Shown: positions 22,015 to 30,696 of the stretch, one piece after another | Position numbering within the stretch: the first letter of the stretch is position 1 | How the letters are laid out: each line of letters starts with the position of its first letter | Origin: a virus | DNA length: 32,360 bases | IMG/VR virus record: IMGVR_UViG_3300025000_000301 | Coordinates: 1 to 32,360 of that record | Strand: one strand, 5' to 3' | The notes under the pieces: generated by a model | What the model was told of the DNA's origin: nothing | Seen by the model: the letters and a program-made list of their open reading frames with translations, nothing else | Database searches by the model: none | Made by a program: the position numbers and the translations under genes

Positions 22015-25000
22015 ATGAATACTTGGAATTATATAGATGATTATAAATGGAATGATTTAGATAATACTGTTTGGAGTAGTATTGCACAAAATCAAACAAG
22101 TGATAAACCATTTGAAATAGATTTGTCAAAAATTAATGAACAACCACAATTATATGTATGTAAACCAGATAATAATTTTACAACCGTTGGTATATTAAAT
22201 GATGCATTTAATATAAAATTAAATTTAAAATTATCGCAAATAAATGAGTTAAATTTTTCAATATTTACAGATATTGAAATTAATCATAAGTTAGTAAGAA
22301 ATCCTAATTATGATTTATTAAAATTTAGATATTTAATAAGGTTTGAATATGGTACATATAAAGAATATTTTATAATTAATGTTCCAGAAGATGTATCAGA
22401 TGAATCTGGCTATATAAAAAATATAACTTGTTATTCCTTGGCGTATTCATTAAATAATGAAATAATAAATGGGTATAAATCAAATAGTTCAATAAATGCA
22501 ACGCAAGTATTAAATGATATATTAATAAATACTGCATGGAGTATAGGAGATATAGATGTAAGTTTTGATATTATGTACAGACAATTTGATATATCAGGAA
22601 AATCTGCACTAGATGCTATTTATGATATTGCTAATACATTTTCTGCTGTAGTTGTATTTGATAGTATGAATTATAAAATACATTTACGTAAAATAGAAGA
22701 TGGATTAGATAGGGGACTTGTTTTTGATTACGGCAAATATATTGAAAATATTTCTAACAAGATAAATCCTGATAATTTTGCCACAGAATTATATATTTAT
22801 GGCAAGGATAATTTAACTATTAGTACTGCCAATGTTAATGGAGGCCCATATCTACAAAACTTTATGTTTTATATATATCCTTTTGAAAGAGATGAAAATA
22901 GAAACGTATTAAAACAATCTGATTATATGAGTGATAATTTATGTCATGCTATATTAGATTACAATATATTGTTAGAAAGTAAAGATGGAGAATATAATGT
23001 TTTATATAATAATAAAATAACTTATCAAGATAGTATTAATACTAAAACAACTGAATTAATAGATTTAAGAACTGAAATGTTTATTATACTTGACTCTCTT
23101 GACTTAGCACAAGCAAATAATTTACCAATTTCTGAGTTGATTTTACAAAGAAATAATAAACAAATAGAAATTGATAATAAATTAAAAGAAATTAATTCTA
23201 TATTATTTGATATAAATATTACTAATGGATGTATTGCTGATGGTAGTATTAATATAACTATTGATGATAAGATTATAGATATTCCATTAACATTAGGCGA
23301 TACAATAAATAATGTTGCTACAAAAATAATTAATTATATTAATAATAAATATTATAATTATAATAATAAATTCCCTTTAATTCCTACACTGAAATGTAGT
23401 GTTATTGATAATGTTATTAGTATAATTTATTTTACAACGAAAGATAAAATAGATTTCAATGTTACATTTGCTGATACAGATAGTACAGGTGTTATTTGTT
23501 CCATTGGGAATAGAACAAATAATGGTTTAGAAAATCATATTAGTGATATAAATAATCAAATAACTACATTAGTTAATTTATTGTCTATGGAAAGTAATTT
23601 TAGTTCAGATGAAATTCTAGAATTAAAAAGATCGTTTATTATTAAAAAAGAAATAAGAAATGAATACATTTCAGATGCTAAAGAATTGCTTATATGGGGT
23701 AAGAAGGAATTTGAGAAATATTATTATCCTCCAACAGTTATTGAAATAGGGATTGTAGATTTATTTAGTTGTATTGATATTGGATGTCAATATGATCGAG
23801 ATAAATTACAATTAGCAGAAACAGTTAGAGTAAAGTATGATAAATTCAATTTAGATATTAAAGCAAAAATAATAGAAATTACATATGATTTTGAGAATAA
23901 CAATATAGATTTAGTTATTAGCAATATTAAAGAAATAAGCAAAGATAAAGATAAGTTTGTAAAAATGTTGAATCAGAGTATAAATAGCGGAATGATTGTT
24001 GAAGCAAATAAAGATAGTTGGAATGATATATCTACCACAAACAACCAATTAGCAAATGTAATAGATAAATTAAGTGGAAATATAAAAAATGAATTATTAT
24101 TAAACGTTAATGAAAATGTTGAAATATCTAAAAGAGGTATTTATATAACTTCTCCTGATAATCCATTAAATGTATTAATAATTCAAAATGGTGTTTTAGC
24201 TATTAGTAATGATGGAGGTAATACTTGGGGACATTGTATCTCGACATCGGGAATTTTGGGACAAAAAATTATAGGAAAACTACTTTGCGGTCTAAATTTA
24301 GAAATTGATGCATCTGATGCAGAAGGTAATAAAACATTTATTGTTAATCAAAATGGTGTGCAGATTTTTAATATGATAATGTCATTAATACGTTCAGATA
24401 AGAAAACACAAATTTTACTCGATCCAACTTCTGGTTTTAAGATCCAAAAAAATACCGGAACAGTAGATATTCCAGTATGGACAGATATATTCTATATAAA
24501 TAACGATGGTGATTTAATATCTACAGGAAATATACAAATAGGAACTGGTAATTCTATTTTCAAAGCAGACGATCAAGGTATTTATCTAGGAAATAATGAG
24601 TTTAATTCAGCACCATTCCGTGTTGATCTTTCAGGAAACGCATACATGTCAAAATTAACAGCAGAAAATGCAGATATTAAAGGGAATATTGACTGTGATT
24701 CATTAAAAATAAGTGGTACTAATATTCTTGATGAATTAAATCAAAAAATTAATGGTACTTATTTGGCAGATAGTAGTGTTGGTGCATCAAAAATAAAAAC
24801 CAACGAATTGATCGTTGGAACAAATATTACTATGGGAGCGAATGCAACTATAACTTGGGGGCAAGTAACAAGTCAACCGTTTATACCTTCGTCTGCAAGT
24901 GACGTTGGAGCATTATCTACAACATGGGCTAATGGACTTAGTTCTTTGCCTACATTTATTACTTCAACAAAAATAACTCAAACAACAATTGAAAGTCCTA

Positions 25001-25275
25001 ATATTATAGGTGGTACAATTACAAGTAATACAACTATTGATGTTGGAACAGATGCAAAAATAGGACGCAATTTAATTCTAACAGCAGAAGAATTTAGTAC
25101 AATATTATGGAAAGATTCTCTAAATGTAGTATATGGAAAAATAGAAATGGATTCACCTGCAAAGAGTTTATCAATATATGGCACTAATTCAACTCAAATT
25201 GGCACAACAGGGAAAAATACATATATAGATGGCAATGTTATATTTGAAAATCCTGTAGTTGCAGTATTAGGCTAA
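22015..25275 (+). CDS. Tal-like tail protein (baseplate hub plus fibre)
   Basis: ATG follows AAGGAGCAGTG. The 1086-residue protein starts with a gp27-like hub (LNLKLSQINELNFSIFTDIE; KEYFIINVPEDV; ALDAIYDIANTFSAVVVFD), as in prophage tail endopeptidase or Tal proteins. Near residues 405-490 a compact domain GSINITIDDKIIDIPLTLGD plus VATKIINYINN is inserted; this GDT-x-x-x-x-A pattern occurs in tail sheath and flagellar hook-associated proteins. After the hub end (YYPPTVIEIGIVDLFSCIDIG), a long strand-rich fibre runs to the C-terminus (LTAENADIKGNIDCDSLKI; LIVGTNITMGANATITWG). The hub closes the tail tube and the fibre likely contacts the host. No obvious catalytic motif was seen; the peptidoglycan enzyme lies in the tape measure protein instead. 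Confidence 0.85.
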   Translation: MNTWNYIDDYKWNDLDNTVWSSIAQNQTSDKPFEIDLSKINEQPQLYVCKPDNNFTTVGILNDAFNIKLNLKLSQINELNFSIFTDIEINHKLVRNPNYDLLKFRYLIRFEYGTYKEYFIINVPEDVSDESGYIKNITCYSLAYSLNNEIINGYKSNSSINATQVLNDILINTAWSIGDIDVSFDIMYRQFDISGKSALDAIYDIANTFSAVVVFDSMNYKIHLRKIEDGLDRGLVFDYGKYIENISNKINPDNFATELYIYGKDNLTISTANVNGGPYLQNFMFYIYPFERDENRNVLKQSDYMSDNLCHAILDYNILLESKDGEYNVLYNNKITYQDSINTKTTELIDLRTEMFIILDSLDLAQANNLPISELILQRNNKQIEIDNKLKEINSILFDINITNGCIADGSINITIDDKIIDIPLTLGDTINNVATKIINYINNKYYNYNNKFPLIPTLKCSVIDNVISIIYFTTKDKIDFNVTFADTDSTGVICSIGNRTNNGLENHISDINNQITTLVNLLSMESNFSSDEILELKRSFIIKKEIRNEYISDAKELLIWGKKEFEKYYYPPTVIEIGIVDLFSCIDIGCQYDRDKLQLAETVRVKYDKFNLDIKAKIIEITYDFENNNIDLVISNIKEISKDKDKFVKMLNQSINSGMIVEANKDSWNDISTTNNQLANVIDKLSGNIKNELLLNVNENVEISKRGIYITSPDNPLNVLIIQNGVLAISNDGGNTWGHCISTSGILGQKIIGKLLCGLNLEIDASDAEGNKTFIVNQNGVQIFNMIMSLIRSDKKTQILLDPTSGFKIQKNTGTVDIPVWTDIFYINNDGDLISTGNIQIGTGNSIFKADDQGIYLGNNEFNSAPFRVDLSGNAYMSKLTAENADIKGNIDCDSLKISGTNILDELNQKINGTYLADSSVGASKIKTNELIVGTNITMGANATITWGQVTSQPFIPSSASDVGALSTTWANGLSSLPTFITSTKITQTTIESPNIIGGTITSNTTIDVGTDAKIGRNLILTAEEFSTILWKDSLNVVYGKIEMDSPAKSLSIYGTNSTQIGTTGKNTYIDGNVIFENPVVAVLG

Positions 25276-25279
25276 TAGT

Positions 25280-25822
25280 TTATTTCTTTAAAATAACATT
25301 TAAAAAATAATCATATTTTACATATGTCCTATCTTTATGAGCAATATAATTAATATTGTCTATTTTCATACCTGTGCCATTAAATATACCTGGATATTTA
25401 TTATTTAAATTACTACAATTAGCAAATATAATATTATTTACTTCAATAAATTTTACATTGTCTTTAATATAAGTTTGTGTTACATTATCAACATTTACAA
25501 TAGGTTCTTCAGGTAAAGTAGGATTAACAATCGGTGTGGTAGCAGGAGGTGTAATTACACCACTTCCACTTCCATCACTATCACCAAAAATAAAATTTCC
25601 TGTCTCGCTATCCCATTGAAAAATTAATCCAGATTGTGTAACAAATTTTGCATTAATATATAGTTGACCATTTTGGAATTCAGGATTGGTTTTTAGTTGA
25701 TCAAACATTAATTGTAATTTATCTATTGATGGTAGATTTGTATTTGCAAAAGCGAATGAAGCGTTGAATAAAATTGTTGCTGGAACGACAGTAAGCATAA
25801 TTAATTTTTTTAGTTTTTTCAT
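25280..25822 (-). CDS. secreted protein of unknown function, reverse strand
   Basis: The only convincing minus-strand gene, with a site AAAGGAG before its ATG. The 180-residue product begins with a signal peptide (MKKLKKLIMLTVVPATILF, then ASFAFA with a probable cut after it). An N-terminal part contains GQLYINAKFVTQSGLIFQWD, followed by a Gly/Ser- and Pro/Thr-rich linker (GSGSGVITPPATTPIV) and a C-terminal domain with VKFIEVNNIIFANCSNLNNK and DRTYVKYDYFLN. The layout is like small host-surface stalk or pilot proteins, but no family was recognised. Its stop is four bases from that of the Tal-like gene, so the two converge. It has its own promoter and is probably a lysogenic conversion-type cargo gene (inference). 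Confidence 0.75.
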   Translation of the reverse strand: MKKLKKLIMLTVVPATILFNASFAFANTNLPSIDKLQLMFDQLKTNPEFQNGQLYINAKFVTQSGLIFQWDSETGNFIFGDSDGSGSGVITPPATTPIVNPTLPEEPIVNVDNVTQTYIKDNVKFIEVNNIIFANCSNLNNKYPGIFNGTGMKIDNINYIAHKDRTYVKYDYFLNVILKK

Positions 25823-25859
25823 AGATATTCAACTCCTTTTTGTTTTTAGTTTTAGGTGC

Positions 25860-25888
25860 ATTATACCATAGTTTATATGAAGATGCAA
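25860..25888 (-). promoter_or_regulatory. promoter of the reverse-strand secreted protein
   Basis: On the minus strand: TTGCAT (25888-25883), 17 bases, TATAAT (25865-25860). Ideal spacing; ends 38 bases before the ATG. Confidence 0.85.
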
Positions 25889-25972
25889 GCATTGGCATTA
25901 TAACTATTAAATTATTAAAATAATTTTTTATTTAATATTAATTTCAATTAATAAAATAATAAAATAAATATA

Positions 25973-26025
25973 TTGACATCTATTTTCCTTTATAGTATTA
26001 TATCATTAATAAAAAACTATAAAGG
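25973..26025 (+). promoter_or_regulatory. promoter with inverted repeat for the metallopeptidase gene
   Basis: TTGACA (25973-25978), 17 bases, TATTAT (25996-26001). A 10-bp inverted repeat, CCTTTATAGT (25987-25996) and ACTATAAAGG (26016-26025), spans from the spacer to the ribosome site. A similar TATAGT...ACTATA layout occurs at the toxin-antitoxin promoter (7681-7723). Confidence 0.8.
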
Positions 26026-26036
26026 AGAATACAAAT

Positions 26037-26555
26037 ATGTTATATTTAAATCAAGTTGAATTAAGTGATAGTATTTTAAATGATATTAATAATTTTTTAA
26101 ATTGTTTTAAATTAAATGATATTAATATTATTATTGCAAATGTTAATGAAAAAGAATCTTATTGGACACAAGATAATTATTTTAAATCTATACCATTTCC
26201 TGGTAATAATGTCTTTCGAGCATGGAGCAAACCAACAGAAAATAAAATTATTATTTTTCAAGATCAAGCAGAAACAGAATTAAGTATTTTTTGGTTAATT
26301 ATTCATGAAATAACACATATAAAATTAAGGACTGAATGGTTTTTACTTTATAATACTATAAAAATTGAAACTGAATCTTTAAGGAAAAGATTAAATATTT
26401 CAGAAGAAGATTGTTTAATAAAAGAAATATATGATAATGATTTTAGAAATAATGATCCAGAAGAAGTTTTATGTGATAGAGTGGCAAATGCAATTATCGG
26501 TGAAGTGTTAGATCGTAATTGGTGGAAAAATAGAATAGATAATATTGATAATTAA
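26037..26555 (+). CDS. ImmA/IrrE-like zinc metallopeptidase
   Basis: ATG follows AAAGGAG. The 172-residue protein has the zinc peptidase motif H90-E91-x-x-H94 in FWLIIHEITHIKL, preceded by a strand (NKIIIFQDQ) and followed by a helix with NNDPEEVLCDRVANAIIGE supplying the expected third acidic ligand region. This is the ImmA/IrrE (DUF955) arrangement, whose members cut repressors or regulators in phages and integrative elements (family knowledge). Usually a partner HTH repressor is adjacent; here the next gene encodes a ribbon-helix-helix protein in the same orientation. It has its own promoter and terminator, so it is an independent cassette. Substrate unknown. Confidence 0.75.
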   Translation: MLYLNQVELSDSILNDINNFLNCFKLNDINIIIANVNEKESYWTQDNYFKSIPFPGNNVFRAWSKPTENKIIIFQDQAETELSIFWLIIHEITHIKLRTEWFLLYNTIKIETESLRKRLNISEEDCLIKEIYDNDFRNNDPEEVLCDRVANAIIGEVLDRNWWKNRIDNIDN

Positions 26556-26562
26556 ATTTTAT

Positions 26563-26602
26563 AAAGTATTAATATAAATATACTGTTTATATTAATACTT
26601 TT
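26563..26602 (+). terminator. strong intrinsic terminator after the metallopeptidase gene
   Basis: A 16-bp stem from AAAGTATTAATATAAA (26563-26578) with its complement at 26586-26601, a seven-base loop and TTTTC. Confidence 0.85.
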
Positions 26603-26661
26603 CTCCCACTTTTAAAAAATACATAAATGATATACAATAATAAGATGGGAGAGTGATTTTT

Positions 26662-27015
26662 ATGGATGAAAATAATGTACATGGATACTTATTATCTAAT
26701 AAAACTTCATCAACTAAAAACAAAACAAAGAATAAGGATGATAAGATAGTTGTTAGAATAGGTGCAGAATTAAAAGAACAATTTACTAAGTATGTTGAAA
26801 ACAAAGGGGCTACTGTTTCAGATTATATTAGGCAAATGATTGTACAAGAGATGCATGAAAATCTAACTCAAGAGAATGTAGGTTCTGTAAAAGAATTTTT
26901 GTCAGAATATTATAATCCAGAAGCAAATATTTCTAAAGACATTCAAACTCTTAAAGAAAAAATGATTTTGTTAGAATATAGATTAAATGAAAGGTTAAAT
27001 GAAAATAAAGAGTAA
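26662..27015 (+). CDS. ribbon-helix-helix DNA-binding protein with coiled-coil tail
   Basis: GGGAG at 26647-26651 suits ATG 26662; the GTG at 26653 is too close. The product of 117 residues has a lysine/threonine-rich leader (TKNKTKNKDDK), then IVVRIGAELKEQFTKYVENKGATVSDYIRQMIVQEM, the strand-helix-helix of CopG/MobC-type RHH proteins. The C-terminal part (IQTLKEKMILLEYRLNERLN) is coiled coil. Such proteins act as repressors, partition factors or relaxosome helpers. It follows the metallopeptidase gene but after a strong terminator; a TACAAT (about 26633) could be its -10. The DNA before it resembles the promoter of the HTH gene at 8631. Confidence 0.8.
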   Translation: MDENNVHGYLLSNKTSSTKNKTKNKDDKIVVRIGAELKEQFTKYVENKGATVSDYIRQMIVQEMHENLTQENVGSVKEFLSEYYNPEANISKDIQTLKEKMILLEYRLNERLNENKE

Positions 27016-27092
27016 TTCTATGCAAATAAGTGTTATTTTAAGATAGTAGTAAATAAATCCATTATATGCTTTGTTATCACATTGGGTGAACG

Positions 27093-27134
27093 TTGTAATA
27101 ACAAATTGAAACCTCTATAATATGTTTATAGGGT
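27093..27134 (+). promoter_or_regulatory. promoter and 5' hairpin of zinc-ribbon gene
   Basis: TTGTAA (27093-27098), 17 bases, TATAAT (27116-27121). The -10 falls in an 11-bp stem AACCTCTATAA (27110-27120) with TTTATAGGGTT (one G-U pair). Upstream, TGTTAT...ATAACA (from 27071) forms a further imperfect repeat. Confidence 0.55.
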
Positions 27135-27174
27135 TAATATTCATTATAAATATTAAATTATGGAGGTTTTTATT

Positions 27175-27648
27175 ATGTTAAACTTTATTCAAAATCCTAT
27201 TTCAAACCTTATTTCAAATCTCAGCCAATTCGTTAACCACAAAGTAGAAATCACCACCAGAGATTCAAGAATTACATTTATCTATCAAGATTTTAACTAT
27301 GATATTTGTGATAATGATTTAGTTTTGATGGATGAAATAGAAACTGATTGTAGAGTATACATACCCTTGAATGAAATTACAGATGTTACTAACCTTACTA
27401 ATGATTTATATTCTACAGTTGTGGATGTTAAGCATGGAGATGAATTAGAAAATAAGATGATTTCTATTTGTTGTGCGGAGCATAAACCCATTCCAGTTAC
27501 ATGTAGTAAATGTGGATATGTATTTGGAATTGAGGAGCAAGTATGGAGAATTGAACAGCAGGGACAATATGGAAGTGCGTATGATGGTGATTGGATATGT
27601 AAAAAATTGTGTGACAAATGCGTTAGTACATTAATAGAAAGTGATTGA
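27175..27648 (+). CDS. small zinc-ribbon protein, possible relative of 9077
   Basis: ATG 27160 is part of the ribosome site ATGGAGG; the start is ATG 27175. The 157-residue protein has a strand-rich N-terminal domain (HKVEITTRDSRITFIYQDF; VYIPLNEITDV) resembling the product of 9077. A cysteine-rich end follows (CCAEHKPIPVTCSKCGYVF; then WICKKLCDKCVSTL), a likely zinc ribbon or treble clef. The identical 19-base leader of the two genes supports common descent. Function unknown. It is a single-gene unit closed by a strong terminator. Confidence 0.7.
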   Translation: MLNFIQNPISNLISNLSQFVNHKVEITTRDSRITFIYQDFNYDICDNDLVLMDEIETDCRVYIPLNEITDVTNLTNDLYSTVVDVKHGDELENKMISICCAEHKPIPVTCSKCGYVFGIEEQVWRIEQQGQYGSAYDGDWICKKLCDKCVSTLIESD

Positions 27649-27681
27649 AAATATAGGGTGTGAAATATCACCCTATATTTT
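27648..27681 (+). terminator. intrinsic terminator after zinc-ribbon gene
   Basis: A perfect 13-bp stem, AAAATATAGGGTG (27648-27660) with CACCCTATATTTT (27669-27681), eight-base loop. The T-tract is within the stem. Confidence 0.85.
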
Positions 27682-27757
27682 AGTATTAATTTTTGTTCAA
27701 TAATAACAGGTGAGTAAGATGATTAATTTAGCAGGAATAAAGTAAGGGGAATTTTAA

Positions 27758-27991
27758 TTGTATAAATTAAATATAGATATGATTGATGAAATGAATTATG
27801 AGATACATATTGATAATGATAATATTGCTATTAATAATATTGAAAATTATATTTATGGGTATATTAAGGAATATGGTTATGAACCAGAATTTATAGAATT
27901 ATATGAAGTTATTAATCAATATATTGATGATTTAGATTTTTTCAATCTATATAGATTAAAACGGATTACAACAAATTTATATGATATTTAA
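27758..27991 (+). CDS. small acidic protein of unknown function
   Basis: TTG start after AAGGGGA. The 77-residue product is acidic and tyrosine/isoleucine-rich (NIENYIYGYIKEYGYEPEF; VINQYIDDLDFFNLYRL) with no recognised family. The stop is followed at once by AAGGAG, the site for the broken nuclease gene, so the two probably form one operon. Small acidic proteins before nucleases can be immunity or antitoxin partners, but nothing in the sequence proves that here. Confidence 0.6.
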   Translation: MYKLNIDMIDEMNYEIHIDNDNIAINNIENYIYGYIKEYGYEPEFIELYEVINQYIDDLDFFNLYRLKRITTNLYDI

Positions 27992-28005
27992 GGAGATGAT
28001 AATTA

Positions 28006-28364
28006 TTGGTCATATATTGATTATTTATTAGCATTAATTAATGAACGGAGAGAAAATATTTTTACTGTTGAAAGTATATTAAATGGGTATATTGTTAGTA
28101 ATTTTAAGTTAATTTTTCCAAAATATATTTTTATTGAAAAAGAATTTAAAATAGATAAATATAGAATAGATATATTGGCTAAAGAAATAGAATTAAATAG
28201 AGATGTAATAATTGAATTAAAAAAAAGACAATAAAAATACAACAAGTCAATTATTACAATATAGTAAGTATTTTTCTAATCCTGTATTAATTTCGGTAAA
28301 TAATGGTAAGATTAAAAATAAAAGTAAAGATATTATATATTACGGAATTATTTTAAATAAATAA
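28006..28364 (+). pseudogene. PD-(D/E)xK nuclease split by a frameshift at an A8 tract
   Basis: The first frame reads SYIDYLLALINERRENIF, then FPKYIFIEKEFKID, YRIDILAKEIELNRDVIIELKKR, and stops at 28232. The next frame gives NTTSQLLQYSKYFSNPVLIS and ends at 28364. Joined, it reads D...ExK then QxxxY, the nuclease core of NucS/DUF91-like and other restriction-type enzymes. The break lies at an eight-adenine run (28219-28226); seven adenines would restore the frame. The start is also unclear: TTG 28006 would fit the ribosome site AAGGAG, but one extra G puts it out of frame. It is either a decayed gene or one that needs transcript slippage. Confidence 0.65.
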
Positions 28365-28479
28365 CACTTGTAATAATTCAATTGAGAATGTTAATTAATT
28401 AATTGAAAGAGGTCTTTATTATTTGTATTATTAAAGAAATTCAAAATAACAATTAAAATAATGAGGAGGTAATTTATTT

Positions 28480-28761
28480 ATGAGTATCAATAATGAATTA
28501 ATTTGTGGTGCTTTATCAAATAGACCTGCACCAAAAAGAAATGTAATAGACAATGTAGAATTAATTAATAATAATGGTGCATTTGTAATAAAAAAAACAA
28601 AAATTGTTGAATTAGAAGAAACAGTAGATATCAATAAAATAAATAATATTATAAATGAAATAGAAAATAAAAAGCAATTATTATTATTAGAAATAGAAAA
28701 CTTAAATAATGAAAAATTAAAATATGAAGATTATTTATTACAAATTAAAAAAGATAAGTAA
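28480..28761 (+). CDS. small coiled-coil protein
   Basis: ATG follows GAGGAGG. The 93-residue protein has a short N-terminal segment (CGALSNRPAPKRNVIDN) and a strongly helical C-terminal half of leucine/glutamate/lysine heptads (NIINEIENKKQLLLLEIENL). It lies 31 bases before the protease-fibre gene and probably shares its message. It could be a virion or assembly protein; not recognised. Confidence 0.65.
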   Translation: MSINNELICGALSNRPAPKRNVIDNVELINNNGAFVIKKTKIVELEETVDINKINNIINEIENKKQLLLLEIENLNNEKLKYEDYLLQIKKDK

Positions 28762-28792
28762 TTAAAATAATAAGGAAGGGAGGTGATAAATT

Positions 28793-30367
28793 ATGTCATA
28801 TTATCCAACTTATTATCCAATGGTTACTTGTCAGTATAAAGATTCGACAACAGAAATACCAAGTTGTTTAGCAAATGCACTCGCCACAATGTTAGAAATA
28901 TTTACTTATAGAGAACATGGTTCAACAGCGGTATATAAATATTATGAAAACTGGTATACGCAAGGTACATTCTCATATAAATGGATTTATGGAAACAGAA
29001 TATTAAATACAGATACAAATGAAGGAATGTATATAAGTCAAACATTACCAGATTTAGTAAATGATGGTGCTCCTGTTTATATACATTTAAAAGGTATTGA
29101 TACTTATCCTAATTGTGATATTGCAGTTAGTGCAGTATATAGTAGTTTAATAGATGAAGCAAGGAATTATAAAATATCTAGTTATTTTCAAACATTTGAT
29201 ACTACTGAAGTTAAAACTGCCATACAAAATAATGGTGGAGTTCTTATTGAAATGCATAACGGCGATCACTTATGGAATGTTTCTAATGATGGCATGATAG
29301 CACCTGTTAATAATGTTGATGAAAATTATACACACGTTATGGTTGTGATTGGATGGACAACTATAAACAATGTAGAACATTGGATAATACACAATAACTG
29401 GGGTGATTGGTGGGGAGACAGTGGTTTATTATATTGTCCTACAAATCATTCTCAAATACTAGAATATTGGGTACTAACAGATGATGTGTCTAATTATATA
29501 ACATATACATTATTCCCATCTGATGAACCAAAAGTTATTAGTAGAAATGATAAAGGTTTCACAGTAGATTGGTCAAGTATCCCTAATAAAGATAAATATG
29601 GTGGAGAACTTGTATATCGCTTATATTATATAGAAACAAATCGTGTACTTAGTTTAGATACACAATATACATTTGATAATTTATCTTATGGGACACAATA
29701 TAATTTACATATTGAAGCAATAGATATTTATAATAATGATGAAGTCAGAGATATATCATATACACAAATAGCAACAGTAAATCCTTGTCCACCAACATTA
29801 TCATTAATAAGTAAGACAGATAATTCAATTAGTGTTAAAGTTGATTATATGTCAGGATTGGCAGAAGGTGATATTGTATATATTTCTCCTTCTGGAACAC
29901 AATCTTCAATAGAAACATATCCTGGGCAAGAAGTTACTTTTACTGGTTTAACACAAGGAATTGAATATGAATTACATGCAGTATCATGGGTAACTGGTGG
30001 AGATAGTTCAAGACTATACAGTCTTACTAATGGTGCATCAATATATATAACTCCTACTAGTAGACCAAGTAATTTTAGTTGGACAACACCAAAAATTTCA
30101 GGAGATCCTGCAACAAATTTAACTGCTACAGAATGGAATGGATTATGTACAAGAATTAATGAGTTTAGGCAATATAAAGGTTTGTCTGCTAGTACCTTTA
30201 CTACAGCAAGTAGTGGGGGTATTTTTTATGCAAGTATGTTTAATCAAGCAAGGAATTCAATATATGATATGAATTCTACGGGGTTGCCAAGTGTAAAAAG
30301 TTCTGGAGATTATTTATTTGCTAGTGATTTGAATTCTTTGGTTAGTTGTTTAAATGCAATAGTATAG
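28793..30367 (+). CDS. papain-like protease with fibronectin-type modules
   Basis: A very strong site (GGGAGGTGAT) precedes the ATG. The 524-residue protein opens with CQYKDSTTEIPSCLANALA, matching the papain (C1) oxyanion glutamine and nucleophile cysteine (C25). THVMVVIGW holds the catalytic histidine (H181), and HNNWGDWWGDSGLLY mirrors the NSWGxxWGxxGY asparagine region (N201). No signal peptide is present. From about 245 two fibronectin type III-like modules follow (GFTVDWSSIPNKDKYGGEL ... YGTQYNLHIEAID; SISVKVDYMSGLAEGD ... GIEYELHAVSW), then a C-terminal part with TATEWNGLCTRINEFRQY. It sits among fibre genes, so a virion-borne or tail-linked protease is likely (inference). A host-surface or capsular protein substrate is possible. 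Confidence 0.8.
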   Translation: MSYYPTYYPMVTCQYKDSTTEIPSCLANALATMLEIFTYREHGSTAVYKYYENWYTQGTFSYKWIYGNRILNTDTNEGMYISQTLPDLVNDGAPVYIHLKGIDTYPNCDIAVSAVYSSLIDEARNYKISSYFQTFDTTEVKTAIQNNGGVLIEMHNGDHLWNVSNDGMIAPVNNVDENYTHVMVVIGWTTINNVEHWIIHNNWGDWWGDSGLLYCPTNHSQILEYWVLTDDVSNYITYTLFPSDEPKVISRNDKGFTVDWSSIPNKDKYGGELVYRLYYIETNRVLSLDTQYTFDNLSYGTQYNLHIEAIDIYNNDEVRDISYTQIATVNPCPPTLSLISKTDNSISVKVDYMSGLAEGDIVYISPSGTQSSIETYPGQEVTFTGLTQGIEYELHAVSWVTGGDSSRLYSLTNGASIYITPTSRPSNFSWTTPKISGDPATNLTATEWNGLCTRINEFRQYKGLSASTFTTASSGGIFYASMFNQARNSIYDMNSTGLPSVKSSGDYLFASDLNSLVSCLNAIV

Positions 30368-30460
30368 ATGAACAGTAGTAAAATAATTATTTAAAATCTA
30401 AAAATATAAAATAAAAATAAAACAATAATAATATTAATTAATAAAAAGGAGGTATAAAAT

Positions 30461-30637
30461 ATGTTATATGAAATTAGTGACCAAGTTAAGAATAATATAT
30501 TAGTATTTTTAGATAGAGTAAGTTATGTTGGATTTAGGGAAATTACTGTGGTGAATGAAGTATTAAATGTGTTAAACAATCCAATTAAAGAATCAATGCT
30601 CAAAGAGAAAGGAGTAGATGATAAAAAGAAAATATAA
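30461..30637 (+). CDS. 58-residue conserved phage small protein
   Basis: AAGGAGG precedes ATG 30461. The product reads LYEISDQVKNNILVFLDRVS, then YVGFREITVVNEVLNVLNNP and a charged end. The NNILVFLDRV...G..E...V..VLN pattern is that of a small protein often found near phage fibre genes; its role is unknown. Coding is supported by the site, the codon pattern and the family resemblance. It lies in the short gap between the protease and the next fibre gene. Confidence 0.75.
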   Translation: MLYEISDQVKNNILVFLDRVSYVGFREITVVNEVLNVLNNPIKESMLKEKGVDDKKKI

Positions 30638-30696
30638 TAATTATATAAAATATTAATCATATAATATAAAAATTATAAATAAAGGAGGTAGATTAA

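Noticed and set aside
27297-27671. 124-residue minus-strand frame opposite the zinc-ribbon gene
   Set aside because: It overlaps a well-supported plus-strand gene and its terminator, and has no ribosome site or recognisable family.
28394-28460. Tiny ORF with a ribosome-site-like GAAAGAGG before ATT
   Set aside because: Only about eleven codons, no canonical start and no family resemblance.
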